DNA of 64,000 bases from Acidovorax sp. (lineage in GTDB: Bacteria; Pseudomonadota; Gammaproteobacteria; Burkholderiales; Burkholderiaceae_C): contig NZ_JADHVT010000004.1 of NCBI RefSeq assembly GCF_016783915.1, positions 1-64,000 on the forward strand, in the 5' to 3' direction. The position numbers and the translations under genes are program-made. Shown here in pieces: positions 49,842 to 64,000 of this stretch. Within the stretch, counting starts at the first letter, position 1. Every line of letters begins with the position of its first letter. The notes beneath the pieces were generated by a model that worked only from the letters and a program-made list of their open reading frames with translations, had not been told where the DNA came from and made no database searches.

Positions 49842-50498
49842 CTACTTTTTGAGACCCATGCCCACCAGGAACGTTTCGGACGACTTGTCGCGCGAAGCCT
49901 TGGGCTTCAAGGGTTTGACGACCTTGAAGGTCTGCTTGAACAGGGTGACCAGATCGCTGTATCCACTGCCATGGAACAGCTTGACCACCAGGGCCCCCTC
50001 CGGTTTCAAATGGTTGCACGCAAAATCCACGGCCAACTCCACCAGATGCGCAATCCGTGCCGCATCGGCCGACTCGATGCCAGACAGGTTAGGCGCCATG
50101 TCAGACACCACCACGTCCACCACCCGCCCGTCGAGCGCCTGCTCCAGTCGCTCCAGCACCTCGGGCTCGCGAAAGTCACCGTTCAAGTACGTAACGCCTT
50201 CAACAGGCTCCATGGGCAGGATGTCCAGCGCAATGATCACCCCGTTGAGCTGCCCCGCCGCAGCGCCTGCGGGCGACATGCGCCTGCGCAGATATTGGCT
50301 CCACGCACCAGGTGTGGAACCCAGATCGACCACCGTATGGCCCGGCTTGATGAGGCCCAGTTGCTCATCAATCTCCTTGAGCTTGTAGGCGGCACGGGCA
50401 CGGTAGCCTTCCTTTTGCGCCAATTTGACATAGGTGTCGTTCACGTGGTCGTTGAGCCACGCCTTGTTCACCTTCTTGCTCTGGGTTTTGACTTTCAT
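49842..50498 (-). CDS. rlmE: 23S rRNA (uridine-2'-O)-methyltransferase RlmE/FtsJ
   Basis: [36 protein letters not shown]...[15 protein letters not shown]; 218 aa. Confidence 0.96.
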   Translation of the reverse strand: MKVKTQSKKVNKAWLNDHVNDTYVKLAQKEGYRARAAYKLKEIDEQLGLIKPGHTVVDLGSTPGAWSQYLRRRMSPAGAAAGQLNGVIIALDILPMEPVEGVTYLNGDFREPEVLERLEQALDGRVVDVVVSDMAPNLSGIESADAARIAHLVELAVDFACNHLKPEGALVVKLFHGSGYSDLVTLFKQTFKVVKPLKPKASRDKSSETFLVGMGLKK

Positions 50499-50603
50499 AT
50501 AGCGGTATTGTCTCTCGACAATCGCTGCAGCTGGTGACTTGAAAGCCTGGCCGCGCACGGGAGGTAGAGTCACTCCACCACGGGCCGCAGACATAATACG
50601 GGT

Positions 50604-51077
50604 ATGCCCCAAATTCAACTGACTCCTGCCGAGCGCCGGGAACAACGCGCCAATGCCCACCACCTGGACCCCGTGGTCCTGATCGGTGGCGATGGCCTCA
50701 CCCCCGCCGTCAAGAAGGAAATCGACGCCGCCCTCAACGCCCATGGCCTGATCAAGGTACGTGTTTTCAACGATGACCGCGTGGCACGCGAGCTGATGTA
50801 CCAGGAGCTCACCGCTGAACTCAACGCTGCGCCCATTCAGCACATCGGCAAGCTGCTGGTGCTGTGGCGGCCCCAGCCTGTCAAAGAGCGTACCGTCGAT
50901 GAAGACCGTATGCCCGGCCCACGTGACGTCAAGGTGCTCAAGTACAGCAAACGTGGTGGACAGCGCCCCGAAATCAAGCAGTTGCGCGTGCTCGGCAACC
51001 AGCGCCTCACCTCAGGCGGCCAGATCAAGCGCGCCAAGCCCAAGCAAAAATCCATCAAGAAGCGCCAGGCAGACTGA
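50604..51077 (+). CDS. yhbY: YhbY family RNA-binding protein
   Basis: [57 protein letters not shown] domain. Confidence 0.93.
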   Translation: MPQIQLTPAERREQRANAHHLDPVVLIGGDGLTPAVKKEIDAALNAHGLIKVRVFNDDRVARELMYQELTAELNAAPIQHIGKLLVLWRPQPVKERTVDEDRMPGPRDVKVLKYSKRGGQRPEIKQLRVLGNQRLTSGGQIKRAKPKQKSIKKRQAD

Positions 51078-51853
51078 TGACCGCTGAAGCAGTATCTGCA
51101 ACCGTTGCAGCACCTGCCGGCATGGCGCCCACTCGCCACATACTCTGCATGAAATGGGGCACGAAATACGGCCCTGAATACGTCAACCGGCTGTATGCCA
51201 TGGTGCGCCGACATCTGAGCGGGGACTTCCGTTTTATCTGCCTCACCGATGACAGCACCGGTATCCGCAGCGAAGTGCAATGCCTGCCCATCCCCGCACT
51301 GGATCTGCCGCCAGGCATTCCCGAGCGGGGCTGGACCAAGCTGGCCACCTTCAGCGCAGACTTGCATGGCCTGCGGGGCACCGCGCTGTTTCTGGACGTG
51401 GATGTGGTCATCACCGGCAGCCTGGATGATTTTTTCACCCAGCATGGCGAGTTCCTGATCATCCATGACTACAAGCGCCCATGGCGCATCACGGGAAACT
51501 CGTCGGTCTACCGCTTCGAACTCGGCGCCCACCCTGATGTTCTGGCGTATTTTCGCGAACATTTCTCCGAGATCCGCGCGCAGTTTCGTAACGAACAGGC
51601 CTATCTGTCCGACTTCTTGCACAAACAGGGCAAGTTGCAATACTGGCCCGCGGCATGGTGCCCCAGTTTCAAGTACCACGGGATACCGCCGTGGCCTACC
51701 AATTACTGGCGCGCACCGTTCGTGCCTGACGGCGCACGCATCGTGATTTTTCATGGGGAATGCAACCCCCCAGACGCGCTGGCAGGCAGGCGCAACCGCC
51801 GTTTCCGTTATATCCGCCCAGCCACCTGGGTGGCGGAGCACTGGCACGAATAG
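51077..51853 (+). CDS. Glycosyltransferase-like protein
   Basis: ILCMKWGTKYGPEYVNRLYAMVRRHLSGDFRFICLTDD...LFLDVDVVITGSLDDFF; TGATG overlap with yhbY. Confidence 0.75.
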   Translation: MTAEAVSATVAAPAGMAPTRHILCMKWGTKYGPEYVNRLYAMVRRHLSGDFRFICLTDDSTGIRSEVQCLPIPALDLPPGIPERGWTKLATFSADLHGLRGTALFLDVDVVITGSLDDFFTQHGEFLIIHDYKRPWRITGNSSVYRFELGAHPDVLAYFREHFSEIRAQFRNEQAYLSDFLHKQGKLQYWPAAWCPSFKYHGIPPWPTNYWRAPFVPDGARIVIFHGECNPPDALAGRRNRRFRYIRPATWVAEHWHE

Positions 51854-51934
51854 GCGCGGAGGCAGGCTGGCCGGTCACTCAGGACGCGACGTTCAGCCTG
51901 TAGCAGGTCCGCCGCTGAATCGATCACCTGACAT

Positions 51935-52405
51935 TCAATCGCTGGCGGACGTATCTTCCTCTACCGCGTGGGCTCCTGGCCGAAGCGTTTGCCAGAACAC
52001 TGCCAAGGCGCAGCCCCATTGCAATGCGTACATCACCGTGCCCACGCTGTGCCACAGGCGAAGGTCCTGACGGGCCACAATGCGGGGCGCCACACCAAAC
52101 TGGTTGAGCAACGCCAGCAGCAGGCCACCCAAGACGAACAGCATGGCAGCGCGCGCCCAGGGATATTGCGCCACTGCGTGCCGGGGCCTGGACAAGAGCA
52201 GCAACACCACACAGCACACCACGGCCACCCAGGTTTGAGCGGCAAACAGCCGGGCCGCCATCTGACCCGCCACAGAAGCGGACGGCAGATAGGCAAACAG
52301 CATGGGTACCACCAAAAATCCGATGGTTGTCAGGCTACCCCACCACAAGGCCGCCACCAAAGCGGGAAGTTTCGGGCGCACGCCCAGCCACACGACAGCC
52401 ATCAC
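51935..52405 (-). CDS. DUF4149-like four-TM membrane protein
   Basis: LVAALWWGSLTTIGFLVVPMLFAYLPSASVAGQMAARLFAAQTW. Confidence 0.75.
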   Translation of the reverse strand: MMAVVWLGVRPKLPALVAALWWGSLTTIGFLVVPMLFAYLPSASVAGQMAARLFAAQTWVAVVCCVVLLLLSRPRHAVAQYPWARAAMLFVLGGLLLALLNQFGVAPRIVARQDLRLWHSVGTVMYALQWGCALAVFWQTLRPGAHAVEEDTSASD

Positions 52406-52409
52406 ACCA

Positions 52410-52886
52410 TCACTGGTAGCTGACCGCCACTACCTCGTAGCGGCGAATGCCACCGGGGGCCTGCACCTCAGCGGTGTCGCCCTCTTCCTTGCCAATCAGC
52501 GCGCGCGCGATGGGGCTGGAAATATTGATCAGGCCCTGCTTGAGGTCCGCCTCGTCTTCGCCCACGATCTGGTACCTCACCATGTCTCCGGAATCTTCGT
52601 CTTCCAGTTCGACCGTGGCACCAAATACCACCTTGCCGCCACCATCGACCGCGCTGGGGTCGATGACCTGGGCCACTGAGAGCTTGCCCTCAATCTCCTG
52701 GATACGGCCTTCAATGAAACCCTGGCGGTCCTTGGCAGCGTCGTAGTCGGCGTTTTCACTCAGGTCGCCCTGCGCGCGCGCTTCGGCAATGGCCGAGATC
52801 ACCGCGGGACGCTCCACGGTCTTGAGTCGATGCAGCTCTTCCTTGAGCATTTCAGCGCCGCGCTTGGTGATTGGGATGGTGGCCAT
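52410..52886 (-). CDS. greA: Transcription elongation factor GreA
   Basis: [62 protein letters not shown]. Confidence 0.97.
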   Translation of the reverse strand: MATIPITKRGAEMLKEELHRLKTVERPAVISAIAEARAQGDLSENADYDAAKDRQGFIEGRIQEIEGKLSVAQVIDPSAVDGGGKVVFGATVELEDEDSGDMVRYQIVGEDEADLKQGLINISSPIARALIGKEEGDTAEVQAPGGIRRYEVVAVSYQ

Positions 52887-53002
52887 GCTGTTGAGTCTCC
52901 ACAAGTCAAAACGGTGAAAGTGCAATGCACTTCCACCGATCGGTCGCCACGCTGCCCCCCCCCGAAAATACCTGGGGGTGCACATGGCACATCTACAAAA
53001 GG

Positions 53003-53030
53003 AAACCGCCGCACGTTGCCGAGCGGCGGT
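53003..53030 (-). terminator. Terminator between carB and greA
   Basis: Minus strand ACCGCCGC-loop-GCGGCGGT-TTCCTTTT. Confidence 0.65.
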
Positions 53031-53068
53031 GTCAGATCAAGGGCAGATTATGCCGCTTTTGCTGCGGC

Positions 53069-56313
<3,245 letters not shown>

Positions 56314-56314
<1 letters not shown>

Positions 56315-57477
56315 TATTTCTTCTCCATCAGCGCGGTGAAGCGGTCAAACAGGTAGGCGATGTCGTGCGGGCCGGGCGATGCCTCGGGGTGGCCCTGGAA
56401 GCAGAACGCTGGCTTGTCGGTGCGCTCCAGCCCTTGCAGCGTGCCGTCGAACAGGCTGATGTGCGTGGGGCGCAGCGTGGCGGGCAGCGAGGCCATGTCC
56501 ACGGCAAAGCCGTGGTTCTGGCTGGTGATGCTCACACGGCCGTTGTCCAGGTCTTTCACCGGGTGGTTGGCACCGTGGTGGCTGTTGTCCATCTTGAAGG
56601 TCTTGGCGCCGCTGGCCAGGGCCATGATCTGGTGGCCCAGGCAGATGCCGAAGGTGGGCACGCCGGCATCAACGATCTGGCGTGTGGCTTCAATGGCGTA
56701 GTCGCAAGGCTCTGGGTCGCCAGGACCGTTGGACAGGAACACGCCGTCCGGCTTCATGGCCAGCACGTCGGCCGCAGGCGTCTTGGCAGGCACCACGGTG
56801 AGCTTGCAGCCACGTTCGGCCAGCATGCGCAGGATGTTCTTCTTCACGCCGAAGTCGTACGCCACCACATGGAAGCGCGGCGCAGCCTGTTGGCCATAGC
56901 CTTCACCCAGCTTCCACTCGGTCTGGTCCCAGGCATAGGTCGAAGGGGTGGTCACCACTTGCGCGAGGTCCAGGCCCTTCATGCTGGGCGCAGCCTTGGC
57001 AGCTGCCAGGGCTTCGTCGATGCGCGCCTGCGTGACGGACTCACCGGCCGCCAGACCCAGGATCGCGCCGTTCTGCGCACCCTTGTCGCGCAGCAGGCGG
57101 GTGAGCTTGCGGGTATCGATGTTGGCAATGGCCACCGTCTTTTCGCGCACAAGGTACTGCGAAAGCGTTTCGGTGGATCGGAAGTTGCTGGCCAGAAGGG
57201 GCAGGTCTTTGATGATCAGGCCTGCAGCATGGACCTTGTCGGCTTCGATGTCTTCCGCATTGACGCCGTAATTGCCGATGTGCGGATACGTCAGGGTGAC
57301 GATCTGCTGGCAGTAGCTGGGGTCGGTGAGGATTTCCTGGTAGCCGGTGATGGCGGTGTTGAACACCACTTCACCGACCGTGGTGCCGGTGGCACCGATC
57401 GAGTTACCGATAAAGACCGTGCCGTCTGCGAGCGCCAGGATGGCGGGCGGGAAGTTTCCCTTGAGAGACAAAAGCAC
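56314..57477 (-). CDS. carA: Carbamoyl-phosphate synthase small subunit
   Basis: [46 protein letters not shown]...[17 protein letters not shown] start inferred; 1-nt overlap with carB. Confidence 0.97.
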
Positions 57478-57742
57478 TGGGTTCTCCGGATGGTTACGGT
57501 CGCCCGGCGCCTGCAGACCACTCGCACACTCGAAGCGCGATGGTGCCAATGGCTGCTCTCAGATGGGTTGTTGCTTTGGGTGCGGTCGGGCGACGCTGTT
57601 GCGAGAAAAGCTCCCGATTATACCCTCCGTCGCTGACACCTCCGCAATGCACGCCTTGCATAACCCTGATACCAGCGTCTATGACCTGCGGGCCCAAGGC
57701 TCGCCCTGAGCGCCCATAGCACCGCGGCGGGCGCAGACAGGT

Positions 57743-58516
57743 TCAGCGCCCTGCCCCGCTCGCGTGCAGGCAGATGGCTGCAGCCGCTGCCACGTTCAGA
57801 GACTCCTCGCCACCGGGCTGGGCGATACGGATGCGCAAGGCAGCTCGATCCTCCAGAGCCGGACTGACGCCTTGTCCTTCGTGGCCCAGCACCCACGCAC
57901 AAGGCCAAGGCAAGGCTGCACGGTGCAGAAAATCGCCTGCGTGCGAGCTGGTGACCAGTAGCGGCACCTGCAGGGCAGCCAGATCGTCCAGCGCCAGCCC
58001 CTCGATCAGGTCGAGCGCGAAATGCGCCCCCATGCCTGCCCGCAAGACTTTGGGCGACCACAACGCGGCGCTGCCTTTGATGGCCGCCACCTGGCGGAAG
58101 CCGAAAGCCGAGGCGCTGCGGAGGATGGAGCCCACGTTGCCCGCGTCTTGCACCCTGTCCAGCACCACAGTGGCTGCATCGGGCCGCAGGGACGCCGCTG
58201 CGGGCAGTTCCAGGATAAAGCCCATCTGCGCGGGAGACTCCAGCCCGCTGATGTCTGCAAACAGCGCATCGGCAAGCACTATGAATTTCGTAGCTGCTTG
58301 GGCATATTCAATCTGCGCTTGTGGCCAAAAAGACTCTGAAAACACCGCCACCGATGCCCGCAGCCCCCGAGCGAGCGCAGCGCGGCACAAATGATCGCCT
58401 TCAAGCCAGACACGGCCCTGCTTGCGGTACGCCGTCGTGTCCTGGGCCAGACGGCGCAAATCCTTGACGAAGGTGTTATCGCGGGAATGGATGGCGGTCA
58501 CGGACGAGGATGTCAT
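57743..58516 (-). CDS. TrmH family RNA 2'-O-methyltransferase
   Basis: VVLDRVQDAGNVGSILRSASAFG...AWVLGHEGQGVSPALEDRAALRIRI...SLNVAAAAAI. Confidence 0.93.
   Translation of the reverse strand: MTSSSVTAIHSRDNTFVKDLRRLAQDTTAYRKQGRVWLEGDHLCRAALARGLRASVAVFSESFWPQAQIEYAQAATKFIVLADALFADISGLESPAQMGFILELPAAASLRPDAATVVLDRVQDAGNVGSILRSASAFGFRQVAAIKGSAALWSPKVLRAGMGAHFALDLIEGLALDDLAALQVPLLVTSSHAGDFLHRAALPWPCAWVLGHEGQGVSPALEDRAALRIRIAQPGGEESLNVAAAAAICLHASGAGR
58277..58319 (-). repeat. 43-bp two-hairpin repeat, copy in TrmH-family gene
   Basis: AGCGCAGATTGAATATGCCCAAGCAGCTACGAAATTCATAGTG (minus strand). Confidence 0.7.
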
Positions 58517-58536
58517 GGCAAATTTTCAGTGCCCGG

Positions 58537-59169
58537 TCAGGAGCCGGTGCGCAGGTTCTGGGCCACAGGCGCAAACGAGCGCCGGTGGTAAATGCAGGCA
58601 CCGTGCTCGCGCAAGGCTGCCATGTGCACGGCCGTACCGTACCCCTTGTGGCCGGCAAAACCGTACTGCGGAAACTCGTCATGCACCTGCGCGCACCAGC
58701 GGTCGCGATGCACCTTGGCGAGGATGGAGGCCGCCGAGATGGCAGGCACCAACGCATCGCCCTTGACGATGGCCTCCGCCGGAACGTCCAGCACGGGCAG
58801 CCGGTTGCCGTCCACCAGCACCATGGCCGGTTTGAGCCGCAGCCCCATGACGGCACGGCGCATGGCCAGCAGCGTGGCCTGCAGGATGTTGAGCTGGTCG
58901 ATTTCTTCCACGCTGGCCTCGGCAATGCTGCAGCACAGGGCCTTGGCGCGGATCTCGTCGTAGAGCTTCTCGCGCCGAGCGGCCGTGAGTTTCTTGGAGT
59001 CGGCCAGGCCTGCAATAGGGTGCAGGTCGTCCAGGATCACGGCGGCGGCCACCACTGGCCCGGCCAAGGGGCCACGGCCGGCCTCGTCCACCCCGGCCAC
59101 CAGGCCGGGGGGATGCCAGGGCAGGCAGGCCTGCTCAGGCAGCGGGGGCGAGGATCTTCTGGATCGCAT
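58537..59169 (-). CDS. rnhB: Ribonuclease HII
   Basis: [25 protein letters not shown]; start may be internal. Confidence 0.95.
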   Translation of the reverse strand: MRSRRSSPPLPEQACLPWHPPGLVAGVDEAGRGPLAGPVVAAAVILDDLHPIAGLADSKKLTAARREKLYDEIRAKALCCSIAEASVEEIDQLNILQATLLAMRRAVMGLRLKPAMVLVDGNRLPVLDVPAEAIVKGDALVPAISAASILAKVHRDRWCAQVHDEFPQYGFAGHKGYGTAVHMAALREHGACIYHRRSFAPVAQNLRTGS

Positions 59170-60298
59170 CGGCAGCCAGTTGGGGAGTGTTGCGCAGCAG
59201 GCTTTCGTGCAGGGCCGTAAAGCGCTGCTCCAGCGCCGTAATTTTCAGCGGTTGTTGGCGCCGCGCATCCAGCCAATGCAGCGTGGCTTCACACAGCGCC
59301 TGCGGCGTGGCGGCATCCTGGATCAGCTCAGGCACCACGAACTCACGGCACAAAATATTGGGCAGGCCTACCCAGGGTTGCAACTGCTTGCGGCGCATGA
59401 GCCACCAGCTGAGCGGGTGCATGTGGTAGCCGATAACCATGGGCCGCTTGAAGAGCGCAGCCTCCAGCGTCGCGGTGCCGCTGGCGATCAAGGTGGCATC
59501 ACACGCCGCGAGCACGGTGTGCGACTGGCCCGTAGTGATTTGCAAGGCCCCCCCCAACCCACACGCGCGCGCCACTTGTTCGATGCGGTCACGCAGTGCG
59601 GGCACCGCAGGCACTATCAATTTGATAGCTGACCGCGCTTTCAGCACTAGCGCTGCAGCCTCAAAGAATGGCTGCGCGATGTACTGGATCTCGGAGGACC
59701 GGCTTCCCGGCAGAATGGCCAGCACCTCATCAGAGTCCTGCAGACCGAGTTGCGCCCGGGCGGCAGCGCGGTCCGGCACCATGGGAATCACGCCTGCCAG
59801 CGGGTGCCCCACATAGGTGGCGGCAATGCCGTGCTGAGCGAGCAGCTCCGGCTCAAACGGGAAGATGCACAACACATGGTCTGCACTGCGGCGGATTTTT
59901 TCGACACGGTCGGCGCGCCACGCCCAGATCGAGGGGCAAACGAAGTGCACAGTCTTGATGCCAGCGGCGCGCAAATCGGCCTCCAGGCCCAGGTTGAAAT
60001 CGGGCGCATCCACACCAATGAACACATCAGGGCGGTCTTTGAGCAGACGCTCACGCAGCTGCTTGCGGATGCCCAGCAACTCGCGCAGCCGGCGCAGCAC
60101 TTCCATGCTGTAGCCGTGCACCGCCAGCTTGTCGCTGGGCCACCAGGCAGTAAAGCCACGGCGTGCCATCTGCGGCCCGCCAATGCCGCGGGACTGGAGC
60201 CCAGGCCAATGCGCTTGCATGCCATCGATGAGCAAGCCTGCGAGCAGGTCGCCCGACGTCTCGCCCGCCACCATGGCGACGCGGGGGGAAGCGGCCAT
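59135..60298 (-). CDS. lpxB: Lipid-A-disaccharide synthase
   Basis: [38 protein letters not shown]. Confidence 0.97.
   Translation of the reverse strand: MAASPRVAMVAGETSGDLLAGLLIDGMQAHWPGLQSRGIGGPQMARRGFTAWWPSDKLAVHGYSMEVLRRLRELLGIRKQLRERLLKDRPDVFIGVDAPDFNLGLEADLRAAGIKTVHFVCPSIWAWRADRVEKIRRSADHVLCIFPFEPELLAQHGIAATYVGHPLAGVIPMVPDRAAARAQLGLQDSDEVLAILPGSRSSEIQYIAQPFFEAAALVLKARSAIKLIVPAVPALRDRIEQVARACGLGGALQITTGQSHTVLAACDATLIASGTATLEAALFKRPMVIGYHMHPLSWWLMRRKQLQPWVGLPNILCREFVVPELIQDAATPQALCEATLHWLDARRQQPLKITALEQRFTALHESLLRNTPQLAADAIQKILAPAA
59612..59654 (-). repeat. 43-bp two-hairpin repeat, copy in lpxB
   Basis: AGCGCTAGTGCTGAAAGCGCGGTCAGCTATCAAATTGATAGTG (minus strand). Confidence 0.7.
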
Positions 60299-60308
60299 TA
60301 CCGAGCCC

Positions 60309-61097
60309 TCAGCGCGCTATGCCGCGCGTTGCGTCGGCCAGGAACCGCTCCATCATCGCGGCATCCTCGCTGGCCTGCGGTGCGGACTGTGCCAACTCTG
60401 CAATGGCGGCGCGTGCGGCCTCCAGCGTGAGGCCCTGGCGGTAAATCAGCTTGTGCATCTGCTTGACTGCGGCAATGCGTTCGACCGAGAAGCCACGGCG
60501 GCGCAGCCCTACCACGTTGTAGCCACGCACGGCCAGCGGATTTCCATCCACCAACATGAAGGGTGGCACATCCTGCGACACAGCGCTGGCAAAGCCCACC
60601 ATGGCATGAGCACCAACCTTGACGAACTGGTGGATCCCAGTGAGCCCTCCCACCGTCACCCAATCGCCCAGATGCACATGGCCTGCCAGCGTGGTGTTGT
60701 TGGCCAGCGTGGTGTGGTTGCCCACATGGCAATCATGGGCGATGTGGGTGTACGCCATGATCCAGTTGTCATGGCCCACGGAGGTGATACCACCGGCCTG
60801 GGGCACACCCAGGTTCAGCGTGCAGAACTCGCGGATGGTGTTGCGGTCACCGATGACCAGCTCGGTCGGCTCGCCTGCGTACTTCTTGTCTTGCGGGATC
60901 GCGCCGATGGAGTTGAACTGGAAGATGCGGTTGTCAGCACCAATCGTGGTGCGCCCGTCAATTACGCAATGCGCACCGACCGTGGTCCCCGCACCAATGG
61001 ACACGTGTTCGCCGATGACTGAATATGGCCCCACTGTGACCGTGGGGTCCAGGCGGGCACCGTCCGCAACGATGGCAGTAGGGTGGATATTACTCAC
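60309..61097 (-). CDS. lpxA: UDP-N-acetylglucosamine acyltransferase
   Basis: [45 protein letters not shown] left-handed helix repeats. Confidence 0.97.
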   Translation of the reverse strand: MSNIHPTAIVADGARLDPTVTVGPYSVIGEHVSIGAGTTVGAHCVIDGRTTIGADNRIFQFNSIGAIPQDKKYAGEPTELVIGDRNTIREFCTLNLGVPQAGGITSVGHDNWIMAYTHIAHDCHVGNHTTLANNTTLAGHVHLGDWVTVGGLTGIHQFVKVGAHAMVGFASAVSQDVPPFMLVDGNPLAVRGYNVVGLRRRGFSVERIAAVKQMHKLIYRQGLTLEAARAAIAELAQSAPQASEDAAMMERFLADATRGIAR

Positions 61098-61118
61098 GAT
61101 CCAACAGGCCTGAACCGA

Positions 61119-61559
61119 TCAACCCACGCTGCGCATGGTGCACATGAGCTCGGCCTCGCAGGCCACCTCTTCGCCCACGCTGGCCACGCCCTTGAACTTC
61201 CAGATGCCACCGCGCACGCGGTCGATGGTGATGGTCAGGATCAACTGATCGCCGGGCTCCACAGGGCGCTTGAAGCGCGCGCCGTCAATGCCGACAAAGT
61301 AGTAGATGTTGTTCTCATCGGGCACCTTGCCCATGGCATCGAACGCCAGCAAGCCTGCAGCCTGGGCCAGTGCTTCCAGGATCAACACACCCGGCATCAC
61401 CGGACGGCCAGGGAAATGCCCCATGAAATAGGGCTCGTTGAACGTAACGTTCTTGATGGCCTTTATGCGGGTGTTGCTCTCCAACTCGATCACCTTGTCC
61501 ACCAGCAAAAACGGGTAACGGTGGGGCAGTTGTTTGAGAATTGCGTGAATATCCATCAT
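61119..61559 (-). CDS. fabZ: 3-hydroxyacyl-ACP dehydratase FabZ
   Basis: [27 protein letters not shown]...[27 protein letters not shown]. Confidence 0.97.
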   Translation of the reverse strand: MMDIHAILKQLPHRYPFLLVDKVIELESNTRIKAIKNVTFNEPYFMGHFPGRPVMPGVLILEALAQAAGLLAFDAMGKVPDENNIYYFVGIDGARFKRPVEPGDQLILTITIDRVRGGIWKFKGVASVGEEVACEAELMCTMRSVG

Positions 61560-61575
61560 CGAGTTGTTCTTCCGT

Positions 61576-62559
61576 TCATGCTGCCTTGAGGGCCTGCTCC
61601 AGCGCCTTGATACGCTCGCGCAGGCTGTGCAATTGTTTGAGTGTGGCAGCGTTTTTTTCCCAGCGCGCATTGTCGTCGATGGGGAACATGCCGGTGTACT
61701 GGCCGGGCCGGGTCAGCGAGCGCGTCACCACCGTGGCGGCCGAAATATGCACGTTATCGGCCAGCTCCAGATGCCCCAACACGATGGCCCCGCCGCCCAC
61801 AGTGCAATGCGCCCCGATGGTGGCACTGCCCGCCACACCCACGCACCCAGCCATGGCCGAGTGTTTGCCGATCCGCACGTTGTGGCCAATCTGGATCAGG
61901 TTGTCGAGCTTCACGCCATCTTCGACCACCGTGTCCTGCAGCGCACCCCGGTCGATGCAGGTGTTGGCGCCAATCTCGACGTCATCTCCAATGCGCACGG
62001 CACCCAGTTGCTCGATCTTGACCCACTGCCCGTTTTCCGGCGCAAAACCGAAACCGTCGGCCCCAATCACCACGCCCGGATGCACGATGCAACGCGCGCC
62101 GATATGACAGCCCTCACCCACGGTGACACGCGACTTGAGCACGGTATCGGCGCCCACCGTGGCACCCCGCTCGACCACGCACAACGGACCAATGGTGGCC
62201 GAAGGGTGCACCTGTGCCGAGGGATCAACCACTGCACTGGGATGCACGCCGGATGGCCGCGCGGGCGCATTGCGCTGCCGCCACAACTGGGTGGCCCGGG
62301 CGAAGTACACGTAGGGGTTGTCAACCACAATGCAGGCACCACGCGCCAGTGCGGCGTCGCGCATGGTAGGCGCCACAATGACACAGGCCGCCCGGGAGGC
62401 GGCCAGTTGCTGTTGGTAGCGGGGGTTGCTCAGGAAACTGAGGTCTCCTGGGCCCGCGACCTCCAGTGGCGCAATGCGGGCGATGGCGGTTTCCCGCCCC
62501 CCTCCTTCCAGCGAACCACCGAGCGCATCAACAATGTGCCCGAGAAGCAAGCTGCTCAC
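61576..62559 (-). CDS. lpxD: UDP-3-O-acylglucosamine N-acyltransferase
   Basis: Hexapeptide repeats; [53 protein letters not shown]. Confidence 0.97.
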   Translation of the reverse strand: MSSLLLGHIVDALGGSLEGGGRETAIARIAPLEVAGPGDLSFLSNPRYQQQLAASRAACVIVAPTMRDAALARGACIVVDNPYVYFARATQLWRQRNAPARPSGVHPSAVVDPSAQVHPSATIGPLCVVERGATVGADTVLKSRVTVGEGCHIGARCIVHPGVVIGADGFGFAPENGQWVKIEQLGAVRIGDDVEIGANTCIDRGALQDTVVEDGVKLDNLIQIGHNVRIGKHSAMAGCVGVAGSATIGAHCTVGGGAIVLGHLELADNVHISAATVVTRSLTRPGQYTGMFPIDDNARWEKNAATLKQLHSLRERIKALEQALKAA

Positions 62560-62583
62560 GCGCCACCTGTCCTGCGCAGCGGC

Positions 62584-63105
62584 TTACTTGGCAGCAGCAG
62601 CGGCATTCAGGGCCTTGATCACCTTGTCGGTGATGTCGTGCTTGGGGTTGATGTAGACGGCCTCTTGCAAGATCACATCGTACTTCTCGGCCTCGGCAAC
62701 CTGCTTGACCACCTTGTTGGCACGTTCCAGCACTTGCGACAGCTCTTCGTTCTTGCGAGCACTGAGGTCTTCCTGGAATTCACGGCGCTTGCGCTGGAAG
62801 TCACGGTCCTGATCCACCAGCTGGCGCTGGCGCGCGGTGCGCTGGCTCTCCGCCATGGTGGGTGCTTCACGCTCAAACTTGTCGCTGGCAGTCTTCAGGG
62901 TATTGCCCAGATCCACCAGCTCCTTCTCACGACGGGAGAACTCCTGCTCCAGCTTGGCCTGCGCAGCCTTGGCTGTGGTGGCTTCACGGAAGATGCGATC
63001 AGTGTTGACGAAACCGGCTTTGAACTCTTGCGCTTGTGCAGGGGCTGCGATGGCAACGGTGCCAAGCAGCAAGGCCACGGAGAGATGGCGAGAAAAGGAT
63101 TTCAT
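62584..63105 (-). CDS. skp: OmpH/Skp periplasmic chaperone
   Basis: KAGFVNTDRIFREATTAKAAQAKLEQEFSRREKELVDLGNTLK, signal peptide. Confidence 0.92.
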   Translation of the reverse strand: MKSFSRHLSVALLLGTVAIAAPAQAQEFKAGFVNTDRIFREATTAKAAQAKLEQEFSRREKELVDLGNTLKTASDKFEREAPTMAESQRTARQRQLVDQDRDFQRKRREFQEDLSARKNEELSQVLERANKVVKQVAEAEKYDVILQEAVYINPKHDITDKVIKALNAAAAAK

Positions 63106-64000
63106 TAGAAAGACGTTCCAATCTGGAATTGCAGTTTCTGGATTCTATCGCCGGCAAACTTGCGCACTGGCTGCGCAAATGCCAAACGCAAGGGGCCGAG
63201 CGGCGAAATCCAGCTCAGACCCAGGCCCACGGAGGCACGCATGTCACTGAAGGTAACTTTGTCGTTCTCGCCGTACACATTCCCCACGTCCAGGAACGTG
63301 AAGATCCGCAGGGTCCGGTCATTGCCAGCGCCCGGGAACGGAGCAATCAACTCGGTGTTCAGCGTGATCTTCTTGGGACCGCCCAACGATGCCCCGGTCA
63401 CATCACGCGGGCCCAGGGTACCCTGGTCGAAACCACGCACCGAACCAAGGCCACCGGAGTAGAAGTTCTTGAACACAGGGAATGGACGGCCGTTCAATCC
63501 CTTGCCATAGCCCGCCTCGCCATTGAATGCAATGGTGAAGCGCTTGTTGAGGGGGATGTATTGCTGATACTGGTAATTGGCCCGCACATAGCGCGCATCG
63601 CCCGCTACGGACCATTCGGAATTGAGGCGCTGGTAACGACCGGAATTGGGTGCCAGAGCGCTGTCCCGGTCGTCACGGGACCAGCCCACCGTCAAGGGAA
63701 TCGACGTGCTGCTGTAGCCGAACTTGTCGGCATAGAACAGGTAAGTGGCCGGAATGTTCGTCCCGGGCTTGATGCGGGTTTGCTCCAACCCGCCGCCAAA
63801 GAACACCGTGTCGGTCTCGCTGAAAGGCACCCCAAAGCGCACGGAGGTCCCCGTGGTGACCAGTTGGTAGTTACCGCCCTGGTCCTCATAAGGCTTGTCG
63901 GTGCGGTAGTACACATCGAGCGTGCGCGAGATGCCTTCGGGCGTGAAATACGGATTGGTCGTGCTGAATACCAGGGTGCGCCGGTACTTGCTGGTGTTGA
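63105..64000 (-). CDS. bamA: Outer membrane assembly factor BamA, C-terminal part, truncated by the window edge
   Basis: SVRGFDQGTLGPRDVTGASLGGPKKITLNTELIAPFPGAGNDRTLRIFTFLDVGNVY...RIQKLQFQIGTSF*; frame open to 64000. Confidence 0.96.
   Translation of the reverse strand, partial: NTSKYRRTLVFSTTNPYFTPEGISRTLDVYYRTDKPYEDQGGNYQLVTTGTSVRFGVPFSETDTVFFGGGLEQTRIKPGTNIPATYLFYADKFGYSSTSIPLTVGWSRDDRDSALAPNSGRYQRLNSEWSVAGDARYVRANYQYQQYIPLNKRFTIAFNGEAGYGKGLNGRPFPVFKNFYSGGLGSVRGFDQGTLGPRDVTGASLGGPKKITLNTELIAPFPGAGNDRTLRIFTFLDVGNVYGENDKVTFSDMRASVGLGLSWISPLGPLRLAFAQPVRKFAGDRIQKLQFQIGTSF

Noticed and set aside
52955-52963. C9 tract upstream of greA
   Set aside because: Intergenic and isolated; no coding consequence or promoter spacing argument could be made.

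Overview
This 64 kb window looks like chromosomal, high-GC betaproteobacterial DNA, Comamonadaceae/Acidovorax-like by gene content and order. It is almost entirely protein-coding and mostly housekeeping. I found no prophage, CRISPR array, transposase or tRNA. Main blocks: RND efflux pump (partial) and adaptor; rnhA, methyltransferase, gloB, mltD; recR, ybaB, dnaX with a divergent 4.5S/SRP RNA; addA/addB-like nuclease-helicase; trxA, rho, rpmE; a phosphate block (phoR-phoB-phoU-pstBACS, ppx, sixA-ppk1) next to a GNAT/metallophosphoesterase/glycosyltransferase operon; two GGDEF-EAL proteins; glmM-folP-ftsH-rlmE/yhbY; greA-carB-carA; rnhB-lpxB-lpxA-fabZ-lpxD-skp-bamA (partial). Most notable observations: (1) a family of at least seven 43-bp two-hairpin repeats with fixed architecture. 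Six copies lie inside essential or core genes, and they use one fixed reading frame per orientation. (2) A putative phosphate-starvation lipid-remodelling operon (OlsB-like, PlcP-like, Agt-like) inserted into the pho locus, preceded by four 11-bp-phased Pho-box-like half sites. Further Pho-box-like direct repeats precede ppk1, pstS and ppx. (3) An A9 slippage site in dnaX where both alternative frames stop almost at once, predicting a short gamma-like product. (4) A 27-bp perfect AT-rich palindrome just upstream of a histone-H1-like gene. All calls come from reading the sequence; no searches or folding were run.
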